From contig NZ_CP130720.1 in NCBI RefSeq assembly GCF_035984415.1, positions 620,001 to 684,000 on the forward strand: a stretch of 64,000 nt of DNA, read 5' to 3'. Source of the DNA: Streptomyces sp. NBC_01296. Its GTDB lineage: Bacteria; Actinomycetota; Actinomycetes; Streptomycetales; Streptomycetaceae. Position numbers and translations under genes: made by a program. The notes under the pieces were generated by a model, which saw nothing but the letters and a program-made list of their open reading frames with translations, was not told the origin of the DNA and did not search any database. Shown piece after piece: positions 52,640 through 60,757 of the stretch; the stretch's first letter is position 1; each line of letters starts with the position of its first letter.

Positions 52640-52882
52640 ATGAAGCCCCGTATCCACCCCGAATCCCGCTCCGTCGTCTTCCGCGACCGCGCAGCCGACG
52701 TGGCGTTCCTGACCCGGTCGACCGCCCACCCGTCGGGAACGATCGAGTGGGAGGACGGCAAGACCTACCCGCTGGTCGACGTGGAGATCTCGTCGGCGAG
52801 CCACCCGCAGTACACGGGGACCTCAAGGATCGTGGACACCGAGGGCCGCGTGGAGCGCTTCAACCGTCGCTACGGCCGCTGA
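52640..52882 (+). CDS. rpmE2: Ribosomal protein L31 type B (zinc-free)
   Basis: 80-residue type-B L31. It starts [27 protein letters not shown] and contains [25 protein letters not shown] and [10 protein letters not shown], the family C-terminus. The Cys of zinc-binding L31 are absent. It replaces zinc-loaded L31 during zinc limitation, freeing the metal. ATG 52640 has GAAGGG about 7 bases upstream. Probable operon with zinc-free L33. Confidence 0.95.
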   Translation: MKPRIHPESRSVVFRDRAADVAFLTRSTAHPSGTIEWEDGKTYPLVDVEISSASHPQYTGTSRIVDTEGRVERFNRRYGR

Positions 52883-52924
52883 GCGCGGTCGCAGCAGTGC
52901 CGATGACTCCGAGGGGAGCCGTTC

Positions 52925-53530
52925 ATGACCACGGCGAAAGACCTGTTCATCATCGCCATGGACCCGCAGCCGGACCGTTCGGTGGGGCAGGGGGACCTGT
53001 CGCTCGCACTCGCGGGAGCCGAGCTGATCGATCTCATCGGCGCACAGGCAGTCGCCTTGGACGGGGACAGCATCGTGCCGGGTCAGCAGCCGGCGCTGGA
53101 TGACCGCCAGCTGGGCGAGGCGTCGGCGGCGCTGGTTCGGCAGGTGCCGTACGAGCAGGTCGAGGACTGGCTGTGGCGCAGGGGCCGCGACCTCGCGGCG
53201 GCGTACCAGGCCGCCCTCGAGGCGGACGGTCAACTGGCTCGGGGGCGAAGCGGCCGGTCGCTCTTCGGGGCCGAGCGCCTGGAAGTGGTCGATTCACCTG
53301 CTCGCCGCGAGGCCGTCGGCCGCTGGGAGGCGGACGAACCCGTGCTCGCCGCCCTCGCGGCGGTCGTGGGGATTGCGAGCGGGCCGACCGAGGAGCAGCC
53401 GGGCCTCGACGACGAAGCGGTGACGACCGTGCTGGCCGTCGTCAACGACGCGGTGATGGAGCTGGAAGCCGTGCGCCAGAGGCGATCCATCGAGAAGGCG
53501 GCGTTCTCCAACGTCTGGCGCGGTCCGTGA
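52925..53530 (+). CDS. GPP34 (GOLPH3/VPS74-like) family protein
   Basis: 201-residue protein of the GPP34 family, which in eukaryotes binds phosphatidylinositol 4-phosphate and in actinomycetes is of unknown role. Family segments: TTAKDLFIIAMD at the start, GDLSLALAGAELIDLIGAQAVALDGD (about residues 20-45), VPYEQVEDWLWRRG, and a helical C-terminus (AVTTVLAVVNDAVMELEAVRQRRSIEKAAF). ATG 52925 has AGGGGAG upstream. It follows the L31 gene by 42 bases in the same direction. Confidence 0.88.
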   Translation: MTTAKDLFIIAMDPQPDRSVGQGDLSLALAGAELIDLIGAQAVALDGDSIVPGQQPALDDRQLGEASAALVRQVPYEQVEDWLWRRGRDLAAAYQAALEADGQLARGRSGRSLFGAERLEVVDSPARREAVGRWEADEPVLAALAAVVGIASGPTEEQPGLDDEAVTTVLAVVNDAVMELEAVRQRRSIEKAAFSNVWRGP

Positions 53531-53669
53531 CGGGTAGGTGACCGGCCGCCGTGCGAGCGGTCCCGGCTCCGGCGCCGTCGGTTCGACGACCTCGGCTGTT
53601 TGACGGCCGAAATGCAGCAGGTCGCCGAACCGGCTCCCGGACCGGGGCGCGAGCTTCTAGGCTGGTCAC

Positions 53670-54026
53670 ATGCGCCACACGCTCACCAGCCTCGCCAGTG
53701 CCTACGAACTGGAGCGCGTCCGGCGTGCCCCGGCCGGCGGACGCGACTTCATGGCCCGGGCCGCCGCCTACGAAGAACGGATGGCACAGCGCCCCGACCT
53801 GCGCCACTGGTCCCCGGTGGACAACGCCGATCCCGGAGACGACGGGCCCACCCGCGTTCTCGACGCCGACCTCGACGCGTGGACACGCCTCGGCGACGGC
53901 CCGAACCGCGGCGCGTGGCGAATGGCACGGTTCAACCGTCCCGAACAGGAGGAGCAGCCCGGCGGCGCGCTGACCTGGCAGGAGCTCACGTACCACTACG
54001 GGCCCCTCACCGAGGACAGCGCCTGA
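53670..54026 (+). CDS. Small conserved hypothetical protein
   Basis: 118-residue soluble protein, not recognised. The N-terminal half is helical (LTSLASAYELERVRRAP, FMARAAAYEERMAQRPDLRHW). The second half is acidic then aromatic (DADLDAWTRLGDGPNRGAWRMARFN, LTWQELTYHYGPL). ATG 53670 has no strong ribosome site. Codon bias is consistent with a real gene. Its stop is 14 bases from a convergent hydrolase. Confidence 0.6.
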   Translation: MRHTLTSLASAYELERVRRAPAGGRDFMARAAAYEERMAQRPDLRHWSPVDNADPGDDGPTRVLDADLDAWTRLGDGPNRGAWRMARFNRPEQEEQPGGALTWQELTYHYGPLTEDSA

Positions 54027-54040
54027 GACGAGTCGAACGG

Positions 54041-54850
54041 TCAGGCCGACACCGCGGGCAACGCGCCGAGGAACGCACGGACGTGCCGGAGCCACGTCGC
54101 GCGGTCGGCGTCGTTCAGGACGTGGGCCGCGCCGGGCAGTTCGAGCAGCCTGGCGCCCGGGATGCCTGCCGCCAGACGCCGCGAGCTCTCGGGGTGCACC
54201 AGCCGGTCGCCGGTGGGCGCCACCACCAGGGTGGGCACGGACAGGTTCTCGAGGTCTGCCCGGACGTCGACGCGGGACACCAGGTCGAAGTGGTCCACCG
54301 TGCCGGGCGGCATCCCGGCCCGGGTCCCGGCCACCAGTGCCTCGAGCTCGGACGGAGCGATGGTCGCCAGGTCGGTCGGCGACATGCACGAAAGGCAGGC
54401 GAGCCGGGCCACGTCGCTCCACTGGCCTGCCCCGGCCAGGGTCTTGATGAGCCGCGCAGCCAACCCTACGACGGGGTCCGCCACGGCGAACCCGGCGGTC
54501 AGGACGAGCGCCGTGACCCGCTCGGGATGCCGGGCGGCGACACGGACGGCCACGGCGCTGCCCAGCGACTCGCCGAGCACGGCGAACGACTCCTGCCCCG
54601 CAGCCAGAGCGGAGGCGACCAGTTGGTCGGCGAGTTCGTCCAGATCCAAGGGCGCGGCGGCCACCGGAGAGCCGCCCGCCCCCGGGTAGTGAGGGCCGAT
54701 GAGCGTGTGGTCGCGGGCGAGGTCGTCGATCCCGATGCCGAAGTTGCCGTGGATGCCGCCGCCGGCGCCGTGGGCGAGCAGCAAGGCGGGGCCGCTGCCC
54801 ATGAGGACGACGTCGAGGTGAGAGGGAGGAAGCGCGTGCTCGGTGTTCAT
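54041..54850 (-). CDS. Alpha/beta hydrolase
   Basis: 269-residue hydrolase. The oxyanion motif LLLAHGAGGG (about residues 23-32), nucleophile elbow LGESLGS (Ser near 94), acid Asp in VVAPTGDRLVHP and catalytic His in LPGAAHVLN are all visible, so the triad is complete. A cap segment with CLSCMSP lies between. ATG 54850 is the first codon; the promoter upstream overlaps a perfect palindrome and is arranged like a MerR-controlled promoter, so the divergent MerR protein is its probable regulator. Ester or lactone substrate unknown. Confidence 0.9.
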   Translation of the reverse strand: MNTEHALPPSHLDVVLMGSGPALLLAHGAGGGIHGNFGIGIDDLARDHTLIGPHYPGAGGSPVAAAPLDLDELADQLVASALAAGQESFAVLGESLGSAVAVRVAARHPERVTALVLTAGFAVADPVVGLAARLIKTLAGAGQWSDVARLACLSCMSPTDLATIAPSELEALVAGTRAGMPPGTVDHFDLVSRVDVRADLENLSVPTLVVAPTGDRLVHPESSRRLAAGIPGARLLELPGAAHVLNDADRATWLRHVRAFLGALPAVSA

Positions 54851-54863
54851 GCCCCGACGCTAA

Positions 54864-54885
54864 ACTCTGACACCGGTGTCAGAGT
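54864..54885. promoter_or_regulatory. Perfect 22-bp MerR operator within the hydrolase promoter
   Basis: ACTCTGACACC/GGTGTCAGAGT is fully self-complementary. On the minus strand it is bracketed by TTGACT (-35-like) and TTTAGC/TAGCGT (-10-like) with 18-20 bases between, the long-spacer layout that MerR activators need. It lies 14-35 bases before the hydrolase ATG, so the transcript would be nearly leaderless. Confidence 0.82.
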
Positions 54886-54918
54886 CAAGTCGCCGTGCTG
54901 CAGGGGGGGGTGGGTCAC

Positions 54919-55302
54919 GTGCTGATGAAGGAGATGGTCCGGCGTACGGGAGTCCATGAACGGCTGCTGCGCTACTACGAACAGCAAGGGCTGCTGGCTC
55001 CCCAACGCCTGTCGAGCGGCTACCGGGTCTACGGCGAGGCGGATGTGGAGACCGTGCGCCGTATCCGTTGCCTGCTGGCGGCGGGACTTCCCACCGCGAT
55101 GATCGCCCAGGTGCTGCCTTGCCTCCGCCCGGACGACGACCGCCTGGTGCCCACCTGCCCCGACTTGCTGACCCGGTTGGAGCAGGAACGGGAGCGGATC
55201 ACCCGCTCCATCGAGGAGCTGCAGGCTTCCCGCACCCTCCTCGACTCCGTCCTGATGCCGCCCCGTCCCCGGTCGGAAGCGACCGGGGGCGGGCATGAGT
55301 GA
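54919..55302 (+). CDS. MerR-family transcriptional regulator
   Basis: 127-residue MerR regulator. The winged HTH is at 1-70 (VRRTGVHERLLRYYEQQGLLAPQRLSSGYRVYGEADVETVRRIRCLLAAGLP), followed by a coiled-coil dimerisation helix (LLTRLEQERERITRSIEELQASRTLLDSVL). It has Cys near CLRPDD and PTCPD, but not the paired C-terminal Cys cluster of SoxR or metal sensors. GTG 54919 aligns best with family N-termini and follows a run of eight G; ATG 54925 is possible. It probably activates the divergent hydrolase through the 54864-54885 palindrome. Confidence 0.92.
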   Translation: MLMKEMVRRTGVHERLLRYYEQQGLLAPQRLSSGYRVYGEADVETVRRIRCLLAAGLPTAMIAQVLPCLRPDDDRLVPTCPDLLTRLEQERERITRSIEELQASRTLLDSVLMPPRPRSEATGGGHE

Positions 55303-55309
55303 CGGTCGA

Positions 55310-55801
55310 TCAGCAGTTGCGGACGGAGTAGATCGGCGACCAGTTCTGGCCCTGCTGGCCGCCGCCGGGCTGGAAGGAATTCTGGACTCCGCCGTTCTGG
55401 TAGTACAGGTACGAGGTGGGATTCCCGGTCTGGTTGTCGAAGTAGAACCCGTTGCCCTCCCAGTTGTAGACCGAGTACCGGTTGCAGTTGTAGAGGTAGA
55501 AGATCTTCCAGTCCGACGTCGTCGGATCCCAGACGAGGGTGCAGAGGTTCCCGCTGTCGCAGCCGTAGCTGCCGCTCGCCGGCACGTGAGAGGTGCGGAC
55601 GCCGGGCGAGATGCCCGGGGACGAGGCAGCGGCGAGGGACGCCGGCCGGGTGTTCGCGGGCGCGGCCGGCGCGACCAGGACGCGGGCGCTCGCGCCCTGA
55701 TCCGAGGGCGTGGCGGCCTCGGCCGACCCGGTGGTGAAGGCCGCCGTGAGCAGCATCGTGGTGACGCCGACCATGCCGAGAACGGAACGCTTGACGCGCA
55801 T
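55310..55801 (-). CDS. Secreted Tyr/Asn-rich protein with Cys pairs
   Basis: 163-residue exported protein. A signal peptide (about 1-30, TTGSAEA-ATP) and a Ser/Ala/Pro-rich spacer (30-75) precede an aromatic beta-rich domain with Cys in YGCDSGNLC, YNCNRY and the terminal RNC. Repeated NW/YY/NQTG patterns (NRYSVYNWEGNGFYFDNQTGN) recall gamma-crystallin-like or peptidase-inhibitor I36-like folds. ATG 55801 has AAGGAG. It is the last gene of a four-gene minus-strand block with the kinase, FHA and M23-like genes, all but the FHA having an exported Cys module. Confidence 0.72.
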   Translation of the reverse strand: MRVKRSVLGMVGVTTMLLTAAFTTGSAEAATPSDQGASARVLVAPAAPANTRPASLAAASSPGISPGVRTSHVPASGSYGCDSGNLCTLVWDPTTSDWKIFYLYNCNRYSVYNWEGNGFYFDNQTGNPTSYLYYQNGGVQNSFQPGGGQQGQNWSPIYSVRNC

Positions 55802-55895
55802 CGTGGACTCCTTGTCAGAGCGGTGTGACGTGCCGTGTGACGTGTCTCGAGACTCGTGGAGGAGCCGTCCCGGCAGTACCTCGCACCTGCGAGGG

Positions 55896-57269
55896 TCAGC
55901 AGTTCGGGACCCAGGCGTGGGAGCGCGGCCGGTCCGAGCCGGTGAGGTTCGTCCTGGTGCGCACCTTCACGCAGCCCAGCAGCTCCCGCCGGTCGGGCTG
56001 CGCGTAGTACAGGACGTCGACCTGGCTCGCCCCCTCGGCGAGGTCGAAGCCGTTGTTGTAGACCGAGCGGGGCCCGCTGCGGGCCGCCCACGGGCAGGGT
56101 CCCTGGCCGTCGCTCCAGTCGGTGTCGCCGTCGACCCAGGAGCACATCTCGCCCCGGCCGTCCTCCTGCGCGAAGAAGCAGACGGCCCCGCGCCGGCACC
56201 GGTCGTACCCCGACTCGGCTGCGCCCCTCAACGGGAGCAGGCCCGAGCCCCATACGACCCCCAGGACCGCGAGCGCCGCCGTCCCGGCCGTGATCAGCAT
56301 GCGGCGCCGCCGTCGTCGCGGGTCGTGGGCGCGCGAGACCTTCGCTGTGCGCCTCGGCGCGGCCCGGCCGGTGGCCGCCGCCTCGACCCGGCCCAGCAGT
56401 GACGCCGCGGTGTGCCGGGCCCGGTCCGCGTGGCTGCGGGCCAGGCAGTCGCCGACGATGTCGCGCCAGGGCTCCGGCAGTTCCGGCGACAGGCGCAGTT
56501 CCTCCTCGCCCCTGGCGTAGCGGAGCGCCGCGTCCCGGCGGGCCGCGGACGTGCCGCCCGGCAGCGGCAGCGAGCCGGTCAGGACGACGTGGGCCAGTAC
56601 GCCGAAGGCCCAGATGTCGGCGGTGGGACGGATCTTCGTCCCGCGTTCGCCGACCTCCGACCAGAGGAGGTCCGGCGGGGTGTAGTCGGGCGTCGCGAAG
56701 GCCGGCGAGTACGCGTGGGTGCCCTCCAGCTCCGCCGCCGTGTTGAAGTCGCCGAGGCGCGCCGTCCCGTCGGGCATCAGCAGGACGTTCCCGGGCTTGA
56801 GGTCGCCGTGCACCCAGCCCGCCCGGTGCAGTTGGTCGAGCCCCTCGCAGACCTGGGCCAGGAGGGCGGGCCCCGCCGGCGGCACTCCGCCGGCCAGCAG
56901 GGCGTCCAGGGACCCCTTCGCCTGCTCCAGGACGAGCACGGTGGCGCCGTCGAGTTCGGGGCGGCCGGGGTCGTCCAGCGTGAGCACCTCGTACATCCGG
57001 ATCAGCCGGGGCGTGCACACCCGGCGCAGCACCTCGGTCTCGCGGGCGGCGAGCTCGCTCAGGTGGCGCAGCTGGCGCGGGGTACGGGTGCCGGTCGGGA
57101 GGAGCTTGAGCGCGGCCCGTCCCGGCAGTCCCGGCTCGGGGACGGCGCGTCGAGCCGCGTACACGCTGCCGAAGGCGCCGGCCCCGAGCAGCCGGCCGAC
57201 GACCCAGGGGCCGATCCGGTAGCCCGGCGGGACGGCGAGGGCGCCCCGCCGCCCGGCCCGCCCGGTCAG
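55896..57269 (-). CDS. Membrane Ser/Thr protein kinase with I36-like Cys-rich ectodomain
   Basis: About 457 residues. A cytoplasmic Hanks-type kinase domain (17-300) has G-loop GAGAFGSVY, Lys55 (AALKLL), catalytic loop HGDLKPGN (Asp156) and DFN at 174-176 in place of DFG. One transmembrane helix (324-346) leads to a 110-residue ectodomain with six Cys (358, 364, 376, 392, 433, 457) resembling the I36 inhibitor/crystallin-like fold (AVCFFAQEDGRGEMC, SVYNNGF). The start is uncertain: no ATG or GTG fits, and CTG 57269 would overlap the FHA stop as CTGA. The ectodomain probably senses a wall ligand; the FHA protein is a likely phospho-partner. Confidence 0.82.
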   Translation of the reverse strand: MTGRAGRRGALAVPPGYRIGPWVVGRLLGAGAFGSVYAARRAVPEPGLPGRAALKLLPTGTRTPRQLRHLSELAARETEVLRRVCTPRLIRMYEVLTLDDPGRPELDGATVLVLEQAKGSLDALLAGGVPPAGPALLAQVCEGLDQLHRAGWVHGDLKPGNVLLMPDGTARLGDFNTAAELEGTHAYSPAFATPDYTPPDLLWSEVGERGTKIRPTADIWAFGVLAHVVLTGSLPLPGGTSAARRDAALRYARGEEELRLSPELPEPWRDIVGDCLARSHADRARHTAASLLGRVEAAATGRAAPRRTAKVSRAHDPRRRRRRMLITAGTAALAVLGVVWGSGLLPLRGAAESGYDRCRRGAVCFFAQEDGRGEMCSWVDGDTDWSDGQGPCPWAARSGPRSVYNNGFDLAEGASQVDVLYYAQPDRRELLGCVKVRTRTNLTGSDRPRSHAWVPNC

Positions 57270-58012
57270 GGGGCGGTACCGGTCGGGGCGGCCGGCAGGG
57301 CCGCCAGGTCGTGCTCGCGGACCAGGTCGAAGCGCAGGGCCAGTGACACCAGGGTGTCCTTCTTGCCGACCAGCCGCGGTCCCGGATCCGCCGTGTCGGG
57401 GCCTGGCTTGAGGCGGAGCTTGACCGCGAGGTAGTCGATGCTCCACTGCACGGCGGCCCGGTTCGCGCCCGGCCACGACGGCCTCAGCCGTTCGACGACC
57501 TGCTCGACGGTGGGCAGTGGAGCGTGCGGTTCGCCGCGCAGCCGCGGCTCGCAGAGGGCGGTCAGGACCAGGAAGTACCGGCTGGAGCGGTCGAGCGGGA
57601 AGGCGAGCACCGTCGGCTCCCCGCCGGGCTCGGCGGGCTCGTCCTGGTCGGCGTAGTCGTGGCGCGGCGCCCAGACGTCCAGCGTGAGCAGTTCGGAGCC
57701 GGCCGGCAGGACGAGGCGGGCGAACTCGAAGGGGACGGGTGCGCCCAGCCGGCCGGGCGCGATCTTGATGTGTTCGCCGGCGCCCTCCGGGTTCTCGACC
57801 ACGTAAGTGGACGCACGGCTCAGGTTGCTGAGCGACCAGTACGTGCCGGTGGCGGTGATCTCCCCCGCGGAGCGCGAGACGCCGGCGTGCGGGACGTGCA
57901 GGCGGCCGTCGCCCGCGCTCTCGCGGCCGAACCGGAGGGTCTGCCCCGGTGCCAGGCGGATCTGTGCGGCCGGGGACATGGTGGGTCCCGGAACCACGAC
58001 GATGCTGTACAC
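57266..58012 (-). CDS. FHA-like domain protein, partner of the kinase
   Basis: 248-residue cytoplasmic protein. Residues 1-110 resemble a forkhead-associated fold: LRFGRESAGDGRLHVPHAGVSRSAGEI, then YWSLSNLSRASTYVV, matching the FGR, SRxH and N-x-S landmarks, though the usual His after SR is Ala-Gly here. The remainder (LDRSSRYFLVLTALCEPRL, VEQVVERLRPSWPGANRAAVQWSIDYLAVKLRL) is helical and HTH-like, as in FHA proteins coupled to actinobacterial kinases. GTG 58012 has GGAGGGGAG upstream. The stop overlaps the kinase reading frame, so they are coupled. Confidence 0.82.
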   Translation of the reverse strand: MYSIVVVPGPTMSPAAQIRLAPGQTLRFGRESAGDGRLHVPHAGVSRSAGEITATGTYWSLSNLSRASTYVVENPEGAGEHIKIAPGRLGAPVPFEFARLVLPAGSELLTLDVWAPRHDYADQDEPAEPGGEPTVLAFPLDRSSRYFLVLTALCEPRLRGEPHAPLPTVEQVVERLRPSWPGANRAAVQWSIDYLAVKLRLKPGPDTADPGPRLVGKKDTLVSLALRFDLVREHDLAALPAAPTGTAP

Positions 58013-58058
58013 GCTGCTCCCCTCCCCCAAGGTGCCGGGGGCAGGTTAGCCAGCGGAA

Positions 58059-58949
58059 TCAATCGTTTCTGTAAAGACTGGCCGGTACTCCACACTCGCC
58101 GCGCCACTCGAAGCGCTCGATGGTCCGGCCGCCGGCGGGGAGGTTTCCGCGCCCCTCGTCCCAGCCGTAGTGCAGGCAGGCCGTACCGCCCTCCCCGAAG
58201 TACACCTGGACGTGGTCGTAACCCGGCTGGGGCGTACCGTTGTTGAAGAAGGATCTGCGCAGGCCGCAGCGGCTTTCGGGCTCGTCGGAGGCGGAGCGGC
58301 AGACGGCGCCCGTGCCGTCGGCTCCCGAATAGAAGCAGACGGAGCCGGAGGGGCAGTCCTGCCACGCTGCAGGAGTGCCGGTGCAGTTGCGGCTCGTCAC
58401 GCTGGGCCAGTCCTTCCCCGCGCCCGTGTACGCGACGCCGTCGAAGTAGGCCGGAACCCGGTGTCTCTCGTCGGTGAAGTCGCCGGAGGCCAGGAAGCGT
58501 TGCTCGTAGTGCAGGTGGGCCCAGTCCGAGGCGCCCGACGTGCCGATCCGACCGATCCGCGTGGACGGCTGGACGGCGTCGCCCTTCTTGACGTAGGTGT
58601 CCGGATCGTCCTTCAGGTGGTAGTACGCCGTGAACCAGCCGTTGCCGTGGCTGATCTGGATCGTGTTGCCCGAGCCGTCGTTCCAGTACGTGGCGGACAC
58701 CGTACCGGCGGCGGACGCCAGGACGGGCAGGCCGTCGGATCCGGTGTTCCCCTCCACCACCATGTCCAGTGCGGGGTCGTGGCCCCAGGTGTCCAGCTCC
58801 CAGTTCGTGCCGCACGGGAACGGCAGCTGGAACAGCGGCTTCGCCCCGGCCGCCGCCCTCGGGGGCGCGGCCGAGGCGGGCACGGCCGCCAGGACGAGTC
58901 CCGCCACGGACATCAGCACCAGCGCACGCAGCATGCGCACGTACCGCAT
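58059..58949 (-). CDS. Secreted M23-like peptidase fused to an I36-like Cys module
   Basis: 296-residue exported protein. After a signal peptide (about 1-27, AVPASA-APP) comes a LytM/M23-like beta-lattice with zinc-site residues in order: His57 and Asp62 (GHDPALDM), and H-x-H at 145-147 (AHLHYE), with the strand GNTIQISHGNGWFTAYYHL between. The C-terminal 100 residues hold the Cys module (CPSGSVCFYSGADGTGAVC, RSFFNNG), similar in pattern to the ectodomain of the nearby kinase. It probably cuts or binds peptidoglycan cross-links. ATG 58949 has GGGGGAG 5 bases upstream. Confidence 0.83.
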   Translation of the reverse strand: MRYVRMLRALVLMSVAGLVLAAVPASAAPPRAAAGAKPLFQLPFPCGTNWELDTWGHDPALDMVVEGNTGSDGLPVLASAAGTVSATYWNDGSGNTIQISHGNGWFTAYYHLKDDPDTYVKKGDAVQPSTRIGRIGTSGASDWAHLHYEQRFLASGDFTDERHRVPAYFDGVAYTGAGKDWPSVTSRNCTGTPAAWQDCPSGSVCFYSGADGTGAVCRSASDEPESRCGLRRSFFNNGTPQPGYDHVQVYFGEGGTACLHYGWDEGRGNLPAGGRTIERFEWRGECGVPASLYRND

Positions 58950-59102
58950 CATGTCTCCCCCTCGCGGCCTGTGGACGGCGCCCTGCCGGGCGTTGTCGCG
59001 CACCATGGTCGGGGGCGGGGGACGGTCACGGCACCTCGCAGGTACGAGGGTGCCCGCGCCGCGTGTGTGCCCGCAGCGCAGGTCCGTGAGGGGCAGGGGT
59101 GG

Positions 59103-60509
59103 TCAGGCGGCCGGGGTGTTCAGCACGTACGCGCGCGAGGCGTGTACGGCACTGCGCAGCGCGGGGAGGTCGACGTCGAGGACCTGTCCGTTCCACTTGC
59201 GGGGTTCGCCGTTGATCAGGACCGCGCTGATGTTGCGCGGGTCGGAGCCCAGGACGATGGTGCCGATGGGGTCGTTGAGCGGCATGTTGTTGAGGTCCTC
59301 GGCCTGGATGACCAGCAGGTCGGCCTTCTTGCCCGGTGTGAGCGAGCCGGTGACGCCCGCGAGTCCGTTGGTCCGGGCACCCTGGAGGGTGGCGAAGTCC
59401 AGGACGTCGTGGGTGGTGATCCGGGAGGGCTGCCGGTCGGTGCCGTAGGCGGCGTTGACCGCGCGCATCCGCTGGAGGGCGTGCAGGGTCCGCATCTGGG
59501 TGAACATGTCGCTGGCCAGGGCGACTTCGACGTCGATGCTGAGGCCGGGGCGGATACCGGCGGACAGGGCCTCGTCGACGGCGGGAACCGCGGTCTCCAG
59601 GCCGATCTGGGCGTCGGAGGTGGGGGCGAGCGACACGGTGGTGCCGGTCTCCCCCATGGCCTTCCATGCCTCGGAGTTGAGTCCGGTGGAGTGGATGAGG
59701 GTCACGTCGGGGCCGAGGATGCCTTCCTCGGCCCAGCGCAGCACCGCCTTGGAGGACGCCGTGCCGAAGACGGCGTCCACACTCACTCCGATGCCCAGTT
59801 CTTCGGCCGCTTCGGCGAGTCCGGGTCCGTAGGCGAGTCCGGGTCCGGCGATCTCGTCGGTGGCCAAGGCGGCCAGTCGCAGGGTCAGCAGCTGGTCGTC
59901 GCTGCTGAAGTACCGGTCCTTGACACGGGCGAGATCGCCGGGCCACTGCCGGTCCCAGTCGCCGAAGTGCGGACCCATGGAGGCGTGCACTCCGCGGATT
60001 CCGGTGCCGAGGAGGGCCTGGATCGCGGCGTCGGAGTGCTCGCGGGTGCGGGAGTTGTGGGAGAAGTCGAGCATCGTCGTGATACCGTTGTCGATCGCCG
60101 TCAGGGCGGCCAGCCGGGTGCCGATGTACATGTCCTCGGGCCGGTAGACGGTCGCGTGGCCAGCCAGGGTGGCCATGACGTAGCCGCCCAGGTCGTCGAC
60201 GTCCGGCATGATCCGGCGCAGCTGGGTCTGCCAGGCATGCCGGTGGGTGTCGACGAAGCCGGGGGCGAGGATCGTGCCGGTGGCGTCGACGACCACGGCG
60301 TCGCCCCCGCCGAGGTCGCCCCCGCCGAGGTCGCCGCCGACCGCGGTGATCGTGTCGCCCTCGACGAGGAGGTCGCCGCGGTCGATGACGCCGAGGGCGG
60401 GGTCCATGGTGACGATCGTCGCGCCGGAGAAGAGGATGCGCCGCTGACCTGTGGGCCGGCGCCGGATCCGCGTGAGGACGGCATCGAAGGCGTTGGCTTG
60501 GAGGTTCAT
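59103..60509 (-). CDS. Amidohydrolase (cytosine/guanine deaminase-like)
   Basis: 468-residue metal-dependent hydrolase of the amidohydrolase superfamily, ATZ/TRZ/SAH-deaminase branch. The N-terminal composite sheet leads to the metal motif GFVDTHRHAW (H-x-H), then TMLDFSHN, HASMGPHFGD, the Glu/His of LIHSTGLN and SLAPTSDAQIG. The late metal Asp falls near SIDVEVAL. The barrel ends with GSLTPGKKADLLVI, a family signature. A GGGD-LGGGD micro-repeat near residue 55 is an oddity. ATG 60509 has GGAAAG. It is divergent from a TetR gene. Confidence 0.92.
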   Translation of the reverse strand: MNLQANAFDAVLTRIRRRPTGQRRILFSGATIVTMDPALGVIDRGDLLVEGDTITAVGGDLGGGDLGGGDAVVVDATGTILAPGFVDTHRHAWQTQLRRIMPDVDDLGGYVMATLAGHATVYRPEDMYIGTRLAALTAIDNGITTMLDFSHNSRTREHSDAAIQALLGTGIRGVHASMGPHFGDWDRQWPGDLARVKDRYFSSDDQLLTLRLAALATDEIAGPGLAYGPGLAEAAEELGIGVSVDAVFGTASSKAVLRWAEEGILGPDVTLIHSTGLNSEAWKAMGETGTTVSLAPTSDAQIGLETAVPAVDEALSAGIRPGLSIDVEVALASDMFTQMRTLHALQRMRAVNAAYGTDRQPSRITTHDVLDFATLQGARTNGLAGVTGSLTPGKKADLLVIQAEDLNNMPLNDPIGTIVLGSDPRNISAVLINGEPRKWNGQVLDVDLPALRSAVHASRAYVLNTPAA

Positions 60510-60731
60510 GACAGGGCTCTTTCCGTACGCCGAAGAGGGAGATGGCCGGCCGCGGCTGCCGGGCGGCGACCGGAACGGCTCTGCCATCAGCCTCGGTTGC
60601 GCCGGCTGCGGCAGCCAGGCCGCCGTGTTCCCTGGTGTCGCGCACCCAGGATGCGGACGTGTCGTCGCGTGCAGGGCTGCGGCCGTTCCCGCGCTTGGTC
60701 GCCGGTCCCCGGTCTGCCATCATGAACGAAA

Positions 60732-60746
60732 CGGAACCTTGCTCCG
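60732..60746. promoter_or_regulatory. TetR operator half 1, CGGA-N7-TCCG
   Basis: CGGA - 7 bases - TCCG dyad, repeated exactly in design at 60758-60772 with centres 26 bp apart. It lies upstream of the TetR gene in the spacer shared with the amidohydrolase. Confidence 0.6.
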
Positions 60747-60757
60747 CGGCAACAATA

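Noticed and set aside
58170..60725. 851-codon plus-strand frame over the M23-like and amidohydrolase genes
   Set aside because: Spans two unrelated well-supported antisense genes and has no recognisable domain.
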